A stretch of 64,000 nucleotides of DNA, from contig NC_054866.1 in assembly GCF_018320785.1 (NCBI RefSeq), positions 10,012,487 to 10,076,486 on the forward strand, written 5' to 3'. The stretch is from Cheilinus undulatus (lineage: Eukaryota; Chordata; Actinopteri; Labriformes; Labridae). Position numbers and translations under genes: made by a program. The notes under the pieces were generated by a model that was not told the DNA's origin, searched no databases, and saw only the letters and a program-made list of their open reading frames with translations. Positions within the stretch are counted from its first letter, which is position 1, and every line of letters starts with the position of its first letter. This document shows positions 10,619 through 62,250 of the stretch, piece by piece.

Positions 10619-11231
10619 CCATATTGCCTAGGGATCCTTAAGAAAATACCTAGCAGATATAAATGTGAAAAAAAAACACATTAGCTCAATCAAAACTACC
10701 AGAATCCATATTCAGCCTCATTTGCAATCCAGTTTCTCATAAAATCAATTAAAACTTAGGTTTTGTTTCAGTTGACAGCGCTGTATGTTTTTGTGTTGCT
10801 CTTGAGTGGGGGTCAGCTTTTAAGATACAAATGGGGGCTCAAAGTAAAGGTCTGCAAACCGTTGCACTAATTAGTATGGTGTTGAAACTCTGCTCCAAGA
10901 AAATTGCCTATGAATAATAAAAGCAGTTTGCTGTTGTCTTCATCTGTCCACACCCGCTAACACTAGGCTGATTAGGATGTTATTAATGCCCTATGGTTGG
11001 TCAAGTCAACCTCCACTTTAGGCTTTAGGCTATATGAAACAATAGACAACGCTAGCAGGGTTTATGTGCTTCAGACAGGTTTCGACTGTGTGTGTGTGCA
11101 TGTGTATGTATTGTATTGGCTGTTCTCTGGGCAGCATGTGCGTGAGGCTGTGATTAGTGCATGTCACTGGCACTAGGAGTATTGTAATGGATGAGGCAGG
11201 CATGGAGGTCCCATGTGAGAAGCTCAAGGTG
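10619..11231. other. Upstream region of the T-box gene
   Basis: No gene seen. It contains a TG-rich stretch near 11086-11110 and leads into a TATA box. Confidence 0.5.
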
Positions 11232-11238
11232 TATAAAA
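11232..11238 (+). promoter_or_regulatory. TATA box of the T-box gene
   Basis: TATAAAA lies about 220 bases before the predicted ATG at 11454. Transcription would start near 11262 if it is used. Position and match to consensus are the only evidence. Confidence 0.55.
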
Positions 11239-11453
11239 GAAGCCTGCTCCTGGACACTGGCAGTCCTAGCATGCTGATGGCATAGAGGATTTTTGCTTTT
11301 ATTTCTACATTGCAGAGAAAAATTAGAAATCTGGTCCTTGACTGAGTTTAAAGTGACTCACAGAAGCTGCTATTGGTTCCAGGGGAGAAACACAAGAGAA
11401 ATCAACGTAACAGGAGATTAATTCACATCATTTCTCTTCCACACCTCTGAATC

Positions 11454-23277
<11,824 letters not shown>

Positions 23278-23406
23278 ACAGGCTTTGAATTATACTTTTA
23301 ACATGGTGTATATTATTATAGTTGTATGTTAATGCCTCAGTGACAAAATGTTTTAATTATTACTATGTAAGTGCTCTATCTAGGCGATGTCCGTAGTGAT
23401 GTGACA

Positions 23407-23412
23407 AATAAA
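23407..23412 (+). terminator. Poly(A) signal of the T-box gene
   Basis: AATAAA 130 bases after the stop, followed by a TTGTTTTGTTTGTTT downstream element. Confidence 0.7.
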
Positions 23413-23469
23413 CTGCCCTGACACCCTGTGCATCGCTGGCCCCCATTGTTTTGTTTGTTTCCTGCACAT

Positions 23470-23756
23470 TTTATCCCCTTTGTGCTACTCCTTTATCAAT
23501 TTTTTCTACTTATCACCCATTTTTGACACTCTAACCCCTTTTCACCACTTTGTCCAGCCATTTTTGCAGCATTTCTGCCAGTCTTCATCTTTTAATTTAT
23601 AACTTTTGCCCCCTTTAACCCATTTTTGCCACTCTTAGTCCTTTTTAAAAACTTGTCCAGACATTTTTTTTCCATTCTTAACCCATTTTGATAACTTTGG
23701 CCATTTCTAAACCAATTTTTGCCACTTTGCCATCACTTTTCACTACTTTATCCAGC
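23470..23756. repeat. Degenerate oligomer array (pyrimidine sense)
   Basis: Repeats of CACTTTTAACCCATTTTTGCC-like words. This is the complement of the array at 24.0-24.7 kb, so the two form a broad inverted pair. Confidence 0.75.
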
Positions 23757-25530
23757 CAGTGATCATCAACTGGCAGCCCAAGGGTCATATCAGGCCCCAA
23801 GAGGATCACTGAATTCAGAAAATGAGAGCAGGAAAAGAGGATGTTGTGGTTTTAAGCATATATTTTGGCTTTAAATATCTGCACACCAAAAATGATTAAT
23901 ATTGAAACAGCTTTACCCAGAATGACTTAACATTTGATCTGTTTTTACAGAAATCCACTTGTAAGCCATCATTAGTGAATATTGAAAAATAATAATAATA
24001 AAAAGGGGTTAAGACTGGCTGAAATGTTGCAAAAATGGCTGGGAAAAAGTGTTGAAAAAAGAAAAGAGGTTAGAGAGTTGAAAAATTGGTGATAGGTGCA
24101 AAAATAAGTTGTGGAGTAGCAAAAAGGGACCAAAAATGGCAGGAAAGTGGTGAAAATGGGTTAAAAAAAGGCAAAAATGGGTAAAAAGTGGCAAAAATGT
24201 TGCAAAAAATTGTTCGTTGGAGCAGTGGAAAGTGGTTGAAGAGTGAACAAATGTGTCAAAAATTGGTTTCAAAATGGCAAAAATTATCAAAATGGGTGAG
24301 GAATGGCAGAAATGTAGCAAAAATGCCTGGGTTAGTTATCAAAAATGGGTTTGAGAGGCAAAATGGGATAAAGGGGGCAAAAAATATAAATTAAAAGATT
24401 AAAACTGGCAGAAATGTTGCAAAAATGGCTGAATAAAGTGGTTGTAAGAGGTTAGAGAGTGGAGACAATTGGTTAAGTGACAAATATGGATAAAAAATGG
24501 CACGAAGGGGATAAAATGTGAAGGAAAGTGGCAAAAAAATGTGGTTAAAGAGTGGCAAAATGGGCAAAAAGGGGAAAATTTGTTTAAAAGTGGCAAAAGT
24601 GATCAAAAATGAGTTAAGAGAGGCAAGAACTTCTGCAGAAATGGTTGAATAAAGTAGTGAAAGGGCTTTAAAAAGTGTCAAAAATGGGTTAATATTGGTG
24701 CTTGATCACAGTTGGGGAGGGCCCATTCTCTGTGTTTTCCATGGGTCTAGCCAACTCTGTAGGCAGGCCTGCCTCCTTGTGGCCTGCTGCGTTCTAGGTA
24801 ATAGGGATACATCTCACTGTTAATGCCTAAAAAACTATGTTTTGTGAAAGAAAATACAAATACTAATACAATTATTTGTTAACTATTACAGGTCCTCTGG
24901 ATATTTTGCCATTTTGTTAATTTTCTTTTAACAAAATAAACCACTCAGAAAACATATACCTTGTTCATTTTTGGTATAATCTTTTTCAGCATTACTTCAA
25001 CTTTATAAAATGAAAACTATTTTTAAGTTTAATTCACTCTTATAGATATAGGACCTTCAAAAGACAAGCCCCACAAAGATGGATTTTTATTTATTTATTT
25101 ATTTTTTATTATTTAAAACAATATATTGTCATTTTTAAAGACAAATTACAATATGCTTATTGTGCTAATTGTGCCTATTATGCTAATTATTAAAAATACC
25201 AGTGTCAGTCCTGTACAGCATGGTCCACTGTCCCCTATGTGTAACATTAATTTTTATTTCAAATTAAAATGATCATATTTCCTGTTTTACTTGGCCTATT
25301 GACATCAAACAAAAACTGAAAGAAAGCTTCGCTTCACACGAAGTGATTGCAATGCAAAATGTGGCTTTATTTTTATGCTGTCATGTGACAAAAGTTGCGC
25401 ATGATGAAATCATGCTGGTGTGATTGTGGACCCCTAAGAGCTATGCAACTTTTGTTAATTTGAAAGTCCAACCCCCACAATCTACGTCAAGACTAAATCT
25501 GGCCCCGTGCTAATGTACTTGATGACCTTT
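23757..25530. mobile_element. hAT-like element filled with a TGGCAAAAATGGG-type array
   Basis: The left end is CAGTGATCATCAACTGGC. The right end near 25500-25530 has GGCCCCGTGCTAATGTACTTG then ATGACC, an imperfect inverse. From 24000 to 24700 the interior is made of short words (GTGGCAAAAATGG, GGGTTAAAAAGTGG) in one polarity, which creates Phe/Leu-rich spurious frames on the minus strand. The segment 24690-24790 recurs inverted at 55.09-55.20 kb. Confidence 0.6.
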
Positions 25531-26045
25531 GCCGTAAGTTAAACAAATGAGTAAATTTATGACTGTGATCAAAGTAGATGATAAAGATAGCCTATGTAAT
25601 TCATACTGAGCTATACATCATGTTTTGTCATCCTTACATATAGGGCTGGCCTACAGGAACAACAGTTAATGTTTAGTCTGCGTAATATTCTGTTGGTTAT
25701 GATATAGAATGACTCATTGCTTGCATTTGTTAAAAAAACACATGAGAAACTCAAAAAATGACTGTATGTCAAATTGCAAATGGAATATTGGGGGAAAAAA
25801 ACCCCACAATTAGATTATTTTCCCAAACCATTCAGCCCAAGTTTTACTCAGCACTCAGTACTTAATTTAGATTTACAGAACAGTTCTTTTACTTTTACCA
25901 AAGTACCTTTCAACCTGAGTAACTGTGCTTTTACTTGGGTACAGTAGTACAGTAGTTGTACTTTTTTCCAGCTTTGCAGAGATGAGCGAGTGGGTAATGA
26001 CATGCACTGAACGAGCCACAGGCCAGAGTTGAACACAGTGCAACC
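25531..26045. other. Intergenic; no gene seen
   Basis: AT-rich with no coding or structural signal beyond short spurious frames. Confidence 0.5.
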
Positions 26046-27724
26046 TACACTCTAACAAACTGCTGTAAATTTACGAGGGAATTTCAACGGTAAGATCCTG
26101 TTCTGTTTAAATACAGGACAACCCTGTATAATAACGGTTTAGAACAGTATTTTACTGTATTACTGCTTCAAGGAAAGAAAACAGTCATTTACGGTATTTT
26201 TTGCATTGCATTTCAGGAACAAGAAGGTGAGACCACATGCTTGGAAGGAGAGTGAAGTTATCAGTCACATTGTTATCCACCTCCATCCTAACAATAAACA
26301 GGTGAGTGCCTTACTGCTTTGCTAGTTAGAATAGGCAAAAACCATCACTTACTAAGTTTGAGGTCATTTGTACGATTAGCATTAGCTGGAGTTTGACATG
26401 ACGCACAAACACCGCAGGCACACAGAGTGAGTAAATTCTTTGCCAGCTAACATTAGCTTGATCTTAACAGTTGCTGAAAATTGAATTCAGATGATTAATT
26501 TGATGTATTATTGCTTTTGTTCCAATGTTGCTTTTTCCTTTACAGTTCCTTGCAGTTCCTGTCCAGCAAGGAAATTCAGAGGGAGCTACAGTAAAATTGT
26601 CTCTAGTCCAGGATATCCTACAGTACCTCTAATAATGTCTCCATGCCAGATTTGTGGACACCAATGTAGTACTATAGTGGCCTATGGGAAACTTAAGTTT
26701 ATATTGATGCACTTTCTTTACAACCAAATTTTTTGATATTTGTTGTTTGTGTTACAATCTTCTTAGACACCAATGCTTGAAGCAGACTGGTGTAGTCAGT
26801 CCTAAACCAACTTATTTTTGTTTTGTTATTTTAGTGTTTTAAGTAGAATTGAAGTTTTAAGTTATTCTCTACGTTATGAGAAAGTCTGATGATCCTAAGA
26901 CCCATCAAAATCATTAAAAAACCCAACATATAAACAAATTAAAATTGGGCAGTTTTTGTTAAACCTTGATAAGTTGACCTTTTTTTTTATTTTTTAGCGC
27001 AGATGGTCGAGTGGTTTAAGGCGCTACCCACGTACGCGGGTGGCTTGGGTTCGAATCCAGCCTTTGGCACTTTACCGCATGTCTCTCCCCACTCTCTTCC
27101 CTGTTTCCGAGTCTATCCACTGTCCTTCCTCTATCGAATAAAGGCCCAAAAAATAAATCTTAAAAAAAAAGTTGACCTTTTTGCAGAAGGTTTTGGCACA
27201 ACAGCATTGATACTTGTACGTATGTTCAATTTCAATAAAGAGATATGTTTGAGAAGACACTTTGAAGTTTTGTTATTTGTCTTGACATTTTAAGTTGCAT
27301 GTTTATCACATTAAAAGATGGCGTTTATAACATGACATGCAAGGAGTAATTTATCAAATCACTAGAAAAATAGAATACTTGTTTAGAATATATGTTTAGA
27401 AAAATAGATATATATTGTCAATTTTGCTAAAAGGAAATGAATTAACAGCGAGGTGTAGTTTTTTGTTTCAATTCACAGTAAAAATCTGTAAATATACTTC
27501 TTCAGAAAAAGTGTAAATAAACGGTAAAAAACTGCTAATCTTTTCAACAGTAGTTTCCTGTTAAGGTTTAAAAAAGCTTTTTGCTGTATTTATAAAAAAA
27601 AAAAAAAACAGTGACTAGCTGTAAATTTCAGCTACAGCAACATACCGTTAATTTTACAGTAACTTCCTGGCTACCCTACTGCCAGTTGTTTGCCTTTTTT
27701 AACGGGGGAATTTCTAAGAGTGTA
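26046..27724. mobile_element. Non-autonomous element with TACACTCT termini
   Basis: Starts TACACTCTAACAAACTG and ends GAATTTCTAAGAGTGTA, imperfect inverted ends. Repeated TTTACAGTAA/TTACTGTA words near both ends fit a Tc-like or hAT-like MITE seen in fish. A SINE is inserted at 26.97-27.18 kb. The short frame at 26491-26736 is not recognised. Confidence 0.55.
26985..27170 (+). mobile_element. tRNA-derived SINE with 12-bp target-site duplication
   Basis: From 26997 the head is tRNA-like: A box TGGTCGAGTGGTTTAAGG and B box GGGTTCGAATCC, Ser/Leu-tRNA-like with an extra arm. The tail reads CTGTCCTTCCTCTATCGAAT then AAAGGCCCAAA and poly(A). GTTGACCTTTTT flanks it exactly on both sides (26973-26984 and 27171-27182). 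It is a retroposon and not a working tRNA gene. Confidence 0.85.
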
Positions 27725-28645
27725 ACCCCTAAGCCAACCTTACCCCAATCTACGAATTTTTAACTCAAAAAACTCAGTTTTTTTAATTGAAAAAATTAAC
27801 CTTCTTATATAAATATATATAGACTACTGTATATATTAGGCTGTTTCAACTTCAAAAGCAAAACTCTTTAAGCTTAAACAGTGTTGTGGTTAAACAAAGT
27901 GGAATAAATAGATGGTTAATTGCTCTAATGTAATACATTTTTATGTACGAATAAATATGAAGTGAAATATTTCCCTTCTTTTTTGTACAGTTTTATCTGT
28001 TGTTGGTTTCTGTAGGATTGTCTTATTTTGAAAATACTGACAGGAAGTGTCGTTCTGTTTTCTACTTGACCGTGGTGCTGCTCGCGCTGTCTCGCAGCTC
28101 TGGAGGATGCAGCGGGGTGGATGGAGGAGGAGGAGGAGGTGAAAGACTGGAAGGCGGAGAACAGAATGAACGGGTTAGAGAGGGGAATGATGCGGATTAC
28201 CGTGGACCGCCGGTCAGCCTGCGTGCCAACGATGGTTTCGGTCGTTGGACAAGAGGATTTGCGGAGGAAACAACAAAGGCCTGCGGTTTGTTGACTCACT
28301 GAGCTCAGAGAGGGAGCCTGTAATTCACCCGTCGCCTCAAATTATCTGTGACACCGAGGGCTGAGGGTTAATTCTGAGAGTGATTTCATTTCTAGCGTTG
28401 GCTTTTTTTGTATGTAGATGTAGTGTTTGTGTAGTTTACATGATTTCGTCTTCATTTTTGTTGAAAACTATGAAAAAAGAGTGACCCTGCCCCCCCTCTT
28501 ATTTGTGGTTCAACTACCATCATGGCTTTAGCCGTCATAGCATCATCGCCACCTGATCTCTTCTTCTTCGCCGCCGCGGACAGGATGTCAAGCTGAACAG
28601 GCGCTTAAACCGACACACCAAAACACAACTTCACCGACTTTCATC
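27725..28645 (+). promoter_or_regulatory. bace1: bace1 upstream region and 5' UTR
   Basis: Base composition turns GC-rich from about 28070, ahead of the ATG at 28646. There is no clear TATA box, which fits a housekeeping-type promoter. The start of transcription is not determined. A 24-codon upstream frame lies at 28522-28596. The longer overlapping frames here (28000-28302) lack family likeness and are probably non-coding. Confidence 0.5.
28522..28596 (+). CDS. Upstream ORF in bace1 5' UTR (24 aa)
   Basis: ATG with A at -3 and G at +4 (strong context), stop TGA at 28594-28596, 49 bases before the bace1 ATG. It encodes MALAVIASSPPDLFFF and a few more residues. Upstream frames are known to lower BACE1 translation in mammals. 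The match here is by position only. Confidence 0.4.
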   Translation: MALAVIASSPPDLFFFAAADRMSS

Positions 28646-56218
<27,573 letters not shown>

Positions 56219-57475
56219 ATTTGTGGAAAAAAGGGGCAAAATAAGTCAGAGACTAAACTTGAACTACAGCATTGAGAAGGGTTGATGTAAAGTTATGGTC
56301 AGTGATACAGGATACTGGTGCTGTTGAAACAGAGCTTTCAAACATTTCTTCAGGAGTTAAATATATAAAATATAACACACTGTATTTACACAGTGAAAAG
56401 TGCTGCCCTAAAATTAGAGAGCATTTGACTTAAACTGGAGCCATTACTAACCTGGAGGAGAAACCAGAGAAAGATGGTGTCGTCAGTGTTAACTGTAAGT
56501 CTGTTTAAAGCTTCTGTGTCAGCATGCCTAGAGGAGCTGAAGTGGGGTAAATGCAGGAAAGAAAATCTGCTCTTTCTTATGTATAGTAAATAGACCACCG
56601 AGATGGACAGCAACTCTAGGATTATTAAAGAGAAAGCAGATGTGATAAACGTGTGGTTGAATTAAGAATGTCACAACCTGGGTGTCATGTTAAGATGGAA
56701 ATACATCATCTATTCAGGCCTGGTTTGAGATGGTAAGATCTGGCCATATGAGTGCTTGGTTATGTGTGTTTCTAACTCTACTGTTTGTGGCTTATGAATG
56801 ATTGTTTGTGTGTGAGCATGCCTGTATGTGTGCACAGCTGTAATGTACGTGAAGAGTATACAGAAAGATATAATGAAATTGTACTACTGAGGACAAATAG
56901 CATCTATGAAGTAACACTATTTTGCAAATGCCAGCAAATATTTCTGCAATGCAAATCAAATAAGCATAAAGAGGCTCATTGATGAAATATAAGATTGTAA
57001 CAGCATTTTCTCAGTGCTCTTGGTGTAAAACTAAGACTGCTGAACAGTCAGTATCAGATGTCACTTTCTTCTCTTATAATGATAGCTTGAACATACTGTA
57101 ATGAAAAAAGAAAAGTGCATTCCAGTTCTCCTATTTGCCCCACATACACTCAGACATTCACACACATTACTTATCCTACTGCTGCACTGTCTGACGATTT
57201 GCACATGTAACACATTACATGTTAACAAACCCAGACTTGATAGGGCTTCTTCCACAAACAGCCTAACTCACCACATTTTTCAATGGGGACCATATATGCT
57301 TGGACAAGGAAACGATCCCAAAGTATGGTATACACTCGATTGCTATGTATGTCAGCAAGGGACAGTTTGTATCGTCCTTCCGCAAGTTGTAAATAGACAA
57401 ACTAAGAAGTGTATATTTATCTGTCAGGCGCTGGCAGCACTGTTGAACCAATAAACTACTTATTGTAACTGTAAC
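56219..57475 (+). other. bace1: bace1 3' UTR
   Basis: Follows the stop with no other gene. The first strong AATAAA is at 57450, so the UTR would be about 1.25 kb. AT-rich in its second half. Confidence 0.6.
57450..57455 (+). terminator. bace1: Poly(A) signal of bace1
   Basis: AATAAA, followed ~25 bases on by GTAACAGGATGTAC and a T-rich stretch. The choice of site is inferred. Confidence 0.55.
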
Positions 57476-57534
57476 AGGATGTACTTTTCATTTTTTCCCC
57501 CACAGGTTTAACCACTAACTGATGAGTAGGCGAC

Positions 57535-57710
57535 CTACAGTGAATATGAAAAGAATTCACCCCCCTGGACGTTTACCCTTTTACTGATTTTATAAATCAA
57601 TCATGATCAGTATCATTTGGCTTTCTGACCAAAAAGACCTCTTCAATGTCAAGGTGAAAACGGATTTTTACAAAGTAATGTCAGTGTCAGAAATTATGTA
57701 ATATAATATA
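57535..57710. mobile_element. Tc1-type terminus
   Basis: CTACAGTGAATATGAAAAGAATTCACCC resembles the outer end of the Tc1 family whose tail is at 17.63 kb. No transposase follows. Confidence 0.5.
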
Positions 57711-58379
57711 TGTGTCTTGTTTCATGAATGTGTAACACTAAAATCGTTAATGAAATTCAAACATGATTAAAGTTCCTGGTCTATGTACAATAGGACTGAA
57801 AAGAGGCTGAATCTGTTGCATAGCTCCATACTTGAAAAATTGTTCTTGAGAATTTTTCAACTTATTTTTAGCAAAGAACAAAAATAAGCCAAGAGTTAGA
57901 AACTGTCAAACTATCATTGAAATGTACTTAAATGTATAAAATAAAAGGCTAAACATCTGATCAGTTCAGCATCATTGTAAGCATTTGGGAGTTCATGGAA
58001 AGTCATAGACTGCACATTCTCTGAGTTAGATTTGGTATGGGCAGGTTATAGCATACTAATGGCTGAAATGTTCCTAGTTTTGATGTTAGACAAGTTTTTC
58101 CAAATAAAAAAAAAAGCCAAAGGTGCAGCAATCAATAATATAATAATAAATCTCTTTTTAGCTCTTTGCTGATGTGTGATGGACTTCATGTGACAATGAG
58201 TAACATTGTGATTTGGAACTGGAAGAAATACCATGTTAGTAATTGCATTGGACTTCAAGATATTGGTGATAAAACAGAAATGTTTTCTTAATTCTAAAAT
58301 GATTTATTTATTTTCCCTTTATTAGGTTCTTTGGAAGAAGAGGATGGAGTGGTGATTTATGATGTTGACAAACTCGGAT
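57711..58379. other. Intergenic; no gene seen
   Basis: AT-rich, nothing recognised. Confidence 0.5.
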
Positions 58380-59145
58380 CAGTAAACTTCCCTTGGATGT
58401 GTTGTACTTCTTTTATAACACTACACACAATAATTCAAGACAAAAAGGAAAACCCTCTGGCCAGGGGGACCCTGCCTCCTGCAGGAATTTCTGTGGAATG
58501 ACAGCCTGCATTAGGAGGGTCTGGTGCCTTCTTTTTAAAGAGGTCAGATGTCTACTCTGGTTACCCAGCAGGGTAAATACTGTTGCAGTAACTGTGTGCA
58601 CTTAGAAAAGGAGCATTAAAAATGGCACACACAGACTTGTTCAGTCCCTAAAGTCCTTACACTTTTTCAGGCATTTCCAGCAAAAATATGTGCCCCTGGC
58701 CTGTCTACAATCCCCCTAAAGAATCAGACATCCTCAACAAATAAGGCCAAAGTTGACTACACCTGCTGAGGCGACTGAGGTCCTTTGGAGTAGGCAGGAC
58801 TCTGCTCAAGACATTCTGTCAGGTCTCTTCTATGCAGTGGTCTGCTTTGGAGAGGGGAGCACAGAGAGGGACAGAAAGGGTATAAACAAGTTAAATTAAA
58901 ACAAGCTAAGTTAAATTTATTATTTTCCCTGATATGTAATGTTAACTTCTAATTTTTAGTCCCTCTCACATCATACCATTCACACTGTGTTTTTAATTTT
59001 AACCTGGTCTTGTCCTTCCCCTAGCGAACGTGTGCACATGTTAATATGTAAAAATCATTGTTATTTTTATTATTGCTGATTTTGGTAATATTGTAGTTAA
59101 GTATTGTGTGTGGGATCAATAAGTTTCTTATCTTATCTTGAATAA
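58380..59145 (+). mobile_element. LINE 3' fragment
   Basis: Translation near 58765-58880 gives LRRLRSFGVGRTLLKTF and ERGAQRGTER-like words of a fish RT C-terminus, related to the LINE at 39.83 kb. A 3' end with GATCAATAAGTTTCTTATCTT is the usual tail. Confidence 0.6.
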
Positions 59146-60059
59146 TTGAATATTCATTTTATTTATGAGTCAAAAATGCACTCATACTTTGAAAACAAAA
59201 AGCATTTATAGTAATGCATTTTGGGTTTAAAATGGCCAGACTATTTGAGTTATGAGAAATATTTAGCAAAACATTTTCTAAAAAAAAATTTAAGTACTTT
59301 TCTTTTTCAGTTTGAGCATTTTAAGAATATGCATATTTAAAGATAAAAATAAAAACAGAAAATTAAATAACTGAGTTTTGATTTTGTTCATGAGTTTAAA
59401 AACAGCATCCATAATTGGAAAATTCAAAAGCATTTCTGCTGTTGTATTTTAATTTTCTAACTGGACTTTTCATTTGAGTTTTGATCACTATACGCTTCCA
59501 TACTGACCCTACCTGCTTCAGCCTTCATACATAGTTGAACACAGCCATGCACATGCAAGAATAGTCATGTAAACTTACATTTTAGGGATTTTGAAAACAT
59601 TGCTTTGATTGCAGCATGAATCTCATCAAATATTTTAATTTAAAAAAGTATAAATTTAACATATTCTTTAATTTCTGGAAGGCGACTTTTTTTTTTTTTT
59701 TTTACAAAAATTAGGGCACTAGGAGGGGAAATTTGAATTGAATTGAATAAAAATTTTCCGTTTCACTTGTGATATATTGCAGACGATAGAAGGGACACTG
59801 TATTGCCCGAATGCTTTGAACATTTACCCTAATTACCCCAGCAGTGGTTGCAGTGCTGTGGAGCTCCATATGGTCTGCATCCACCCCTAAAAGACTGTGT
59901 GGCTGTGGTTAAAAAGTCTTAATGTAAAGACCCCACCCAAAGTCCCATATGTGCATTCGTGCCATTTCATTGACTCATAAAGCTTTAAAAACAACCAAAT
60001 GGCACTCATTCTCAGTTATCAAAAAAGCTAAAGTTACTGGTACAGAAAGGGTGCACTGC
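59146..60059. other. Intergenic, AT-rich
   Basis: Includes a T tract at 59689-59703. No gene seen. Confidence 0.5.
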
Positions 60060-60227
60060 GCCTCTGGCTTTGGACCAATCCTGTGGCAAGCACTACGTTA
60101 ACGCAAGTACTGTATGACGTAATACGCTTAGGCTGTGAGTTGGATGATACGGAAGTGAAATGACTAGCTCAACGTTACTCTCAAACAATCGCCGAGAGCC
60201 GATGAGAACAACACAGATCATAAAAAG
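60060..60227 (+). promoter_or_regulatory. Possible promoter and first exon of a further + strand gene
   Basis: A short island with several CG dinucleotides, a CCAAT box at 60075, and ATGAGAACAACACAGATCAT at 60202 that runs into a strong donor AAAAAG|GTAAGG at 60228. No second exon is found before the window end, so the frame and product are unknown. Confidence 0.35.
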
Positions 60228-61800
60228 GTAAGGTTTCAGGTTATTATCGCTATTTGCCGTCAGGTGTACTGAGTCAATGGGATTTATTTCCCCAGAGAAC
60301 ATTGATGTCAACGTTTAGCTTTAGGATACTGGCTAATTTACCATGACAACAACAACAACCCTTTGGCTGTATGCCGAGTCTCATTACACGTTCTTCTGAC
60401 TTTAAATTGTCGTATTAAGTTACTCAGTGAAATATTTTCAGATTGTCTCATAGCTGTTGTGTTTGAGTGTCACCGTGGCAGCCCTGTAAATCACACACAC
60501 CCTCAGTTAGCTGCCTGGCTCGCTAGCTGACCCACAGGCTAAATTAAACCTAAACAATCAGCAAAATAGAGAGCTAGCTAAGAATAGCTGAACAGGGAGG
60601 TGAAAGTATTGATTACAGGAAGTGAAACAATACTGACACTTTCCATGTGTCAAAAAATGTGACATTAAAGACGCTTAAATTAAACAGCTGAATGGCATCA
60701 TAATGCCAAAATTATTTTAAAATAATTACTACTACGTAGATATGAATTGTAATTCAAAACAGCTTAAAGGATCTGTTGTTTAATTCGTATGTAGCTGTGT
60801 TAACCTTATAAAGTCTTAATTATGGTCGGATATTTGGCTTTAGAACAGCTTACAGTGGCTGATTTGCTCAATACCAAGTACGTGAATTTGCTGGATTCCT
60901 CTTACAGGAGTCTTTGTGAAAGTTTATGTTGGATTAATAGAATCATCAGATAATCCAATGTATTTTACACATCCGTGTAATGGTAAACTGTATATGGTTG
61001 TCTTTATAGGACAGCAAACTCTGTTCCAGGGAAGAACAAGACTTTTTTCCATTTAAATATAACAATAGGTTATGAATCAGTTACCACACGTTGGTGTGGA
61101 AGTTGTGACATCTAGATACCTTAGTCATATTTTGTCATTGATCACTTTTTTATGTGATGTTCCCTCCACTTGGACAGTGACATACCTCACGTAATAATTT
61201 GAGCTTTACATGAATAGTAATTGAACTGAAATGGTATCTATCCTACATTTATTGTAAATACAGGTCAGGTGAAGTGTGGAAAAAATGAAAGCTATTTTCA
61301 ACTGAATAGATTTCTGTGTAAATGATTTAAGACAGAAGAAACGTATGACCTGATAAAGCTCCACAATAGGTGAAAAGATTGTCTGTGCAAATATCAAGTG
61401 TGCCGTACATAATTTTCCGCTGTTTACTGTGCTTGGGAGTGAGACAGTGCACATAATATCCACCAACAGGTTAATCCTGCCTCTCGTTTTAGCTTTAGCC
61501 AAGTCAGAGATGCTTGTTTGTCTCAGAAGTGGAACGACTATTGTACTAAAGTAAAAGAGCAGATACGTTGGTTAAAATTTACTAAGGAAGTAGTAAAACT
61601 TCTGGTGTATCAATTCACTCAAGTAGAAAAGGTAAGATATTTAAAATTTATTTAAAGTATCTTATTTTGATACCTGAGGGGTTTTCAGATGATCTTTCCT
61701 AAATGTGCAGAAACAGTAACAGAATATGAATCTCCAGAAAGACTGTCTAGGTAAAGGCATACTTGTATAAAGCAACTGCTGTATTTGGATTAGTGTTAGC
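60228..61800. other. No gene recognised
   Basis: Could be the first intron of the gene suggested at 60.2 kb. AT-rich, only short frames. Confidence 0.45.
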
Positions 61801-62250
61801 ATTGGCATCTACCTTATAGGGATATAAGATTTTTGCTTATCTGATATGCTGATATTCTGATATTCACAAAATATTTTTAGCTGATACAGATTGTGATATC
61901 AATATTTAGATTTAGTTCAGACCTAAAGATTTAGTCCTTAAACACACACAATTTAAAGCTTGAGGTTGAACAAATTCACACATTTCAGCCCTTGAAACAC
62001 ACTTAAGACTATAAGGAATGATGATGAATAAAGAAAAGGACCCTAGCTGAAGTAAGTCTGTTGGACCTGCTTAAAACTCCACCAAGTTATTTGTTTATTC
62101 AGCCAATATTTACAGCTGGTATTGGCAGATTTTTACAGCCAAAATATTGGTTGTAAATATCGTCAGAAATTTTCTTATCTGCTGACACGGATATTTCACT
62201 TGTAAGCTATCTGATGATATCAAGTTGAAAATGTTGTTTATCCCTACTGT
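61801..62250. mobile_element. GATATC-rich repeat, uninterrupted relative of 34.85-36.08 kb
   Basis: Shares the same ordered words, and CTAGCTGAAGTAAGTCTGTT at about 62042 is the unfilled version of the MITE site at 35.34 kb. Confidence 0.7.

Noticed and set aside
26997-27070. Possible tRNA gene with A and B boxes
   Set aside because: The typical SINE tail, poly(A) and target duplications show it is the head of a retroposon. The acceptor stem does not pair cleanly.
28000-28302. 100-codon + strand frame and overlapping 124-codon minus-strand frame before bace1
   Set aside because: GC-rich 5' region with open frames on both strands, no family likeness and no conserved motif. Better explained as promoter/5' UTR.
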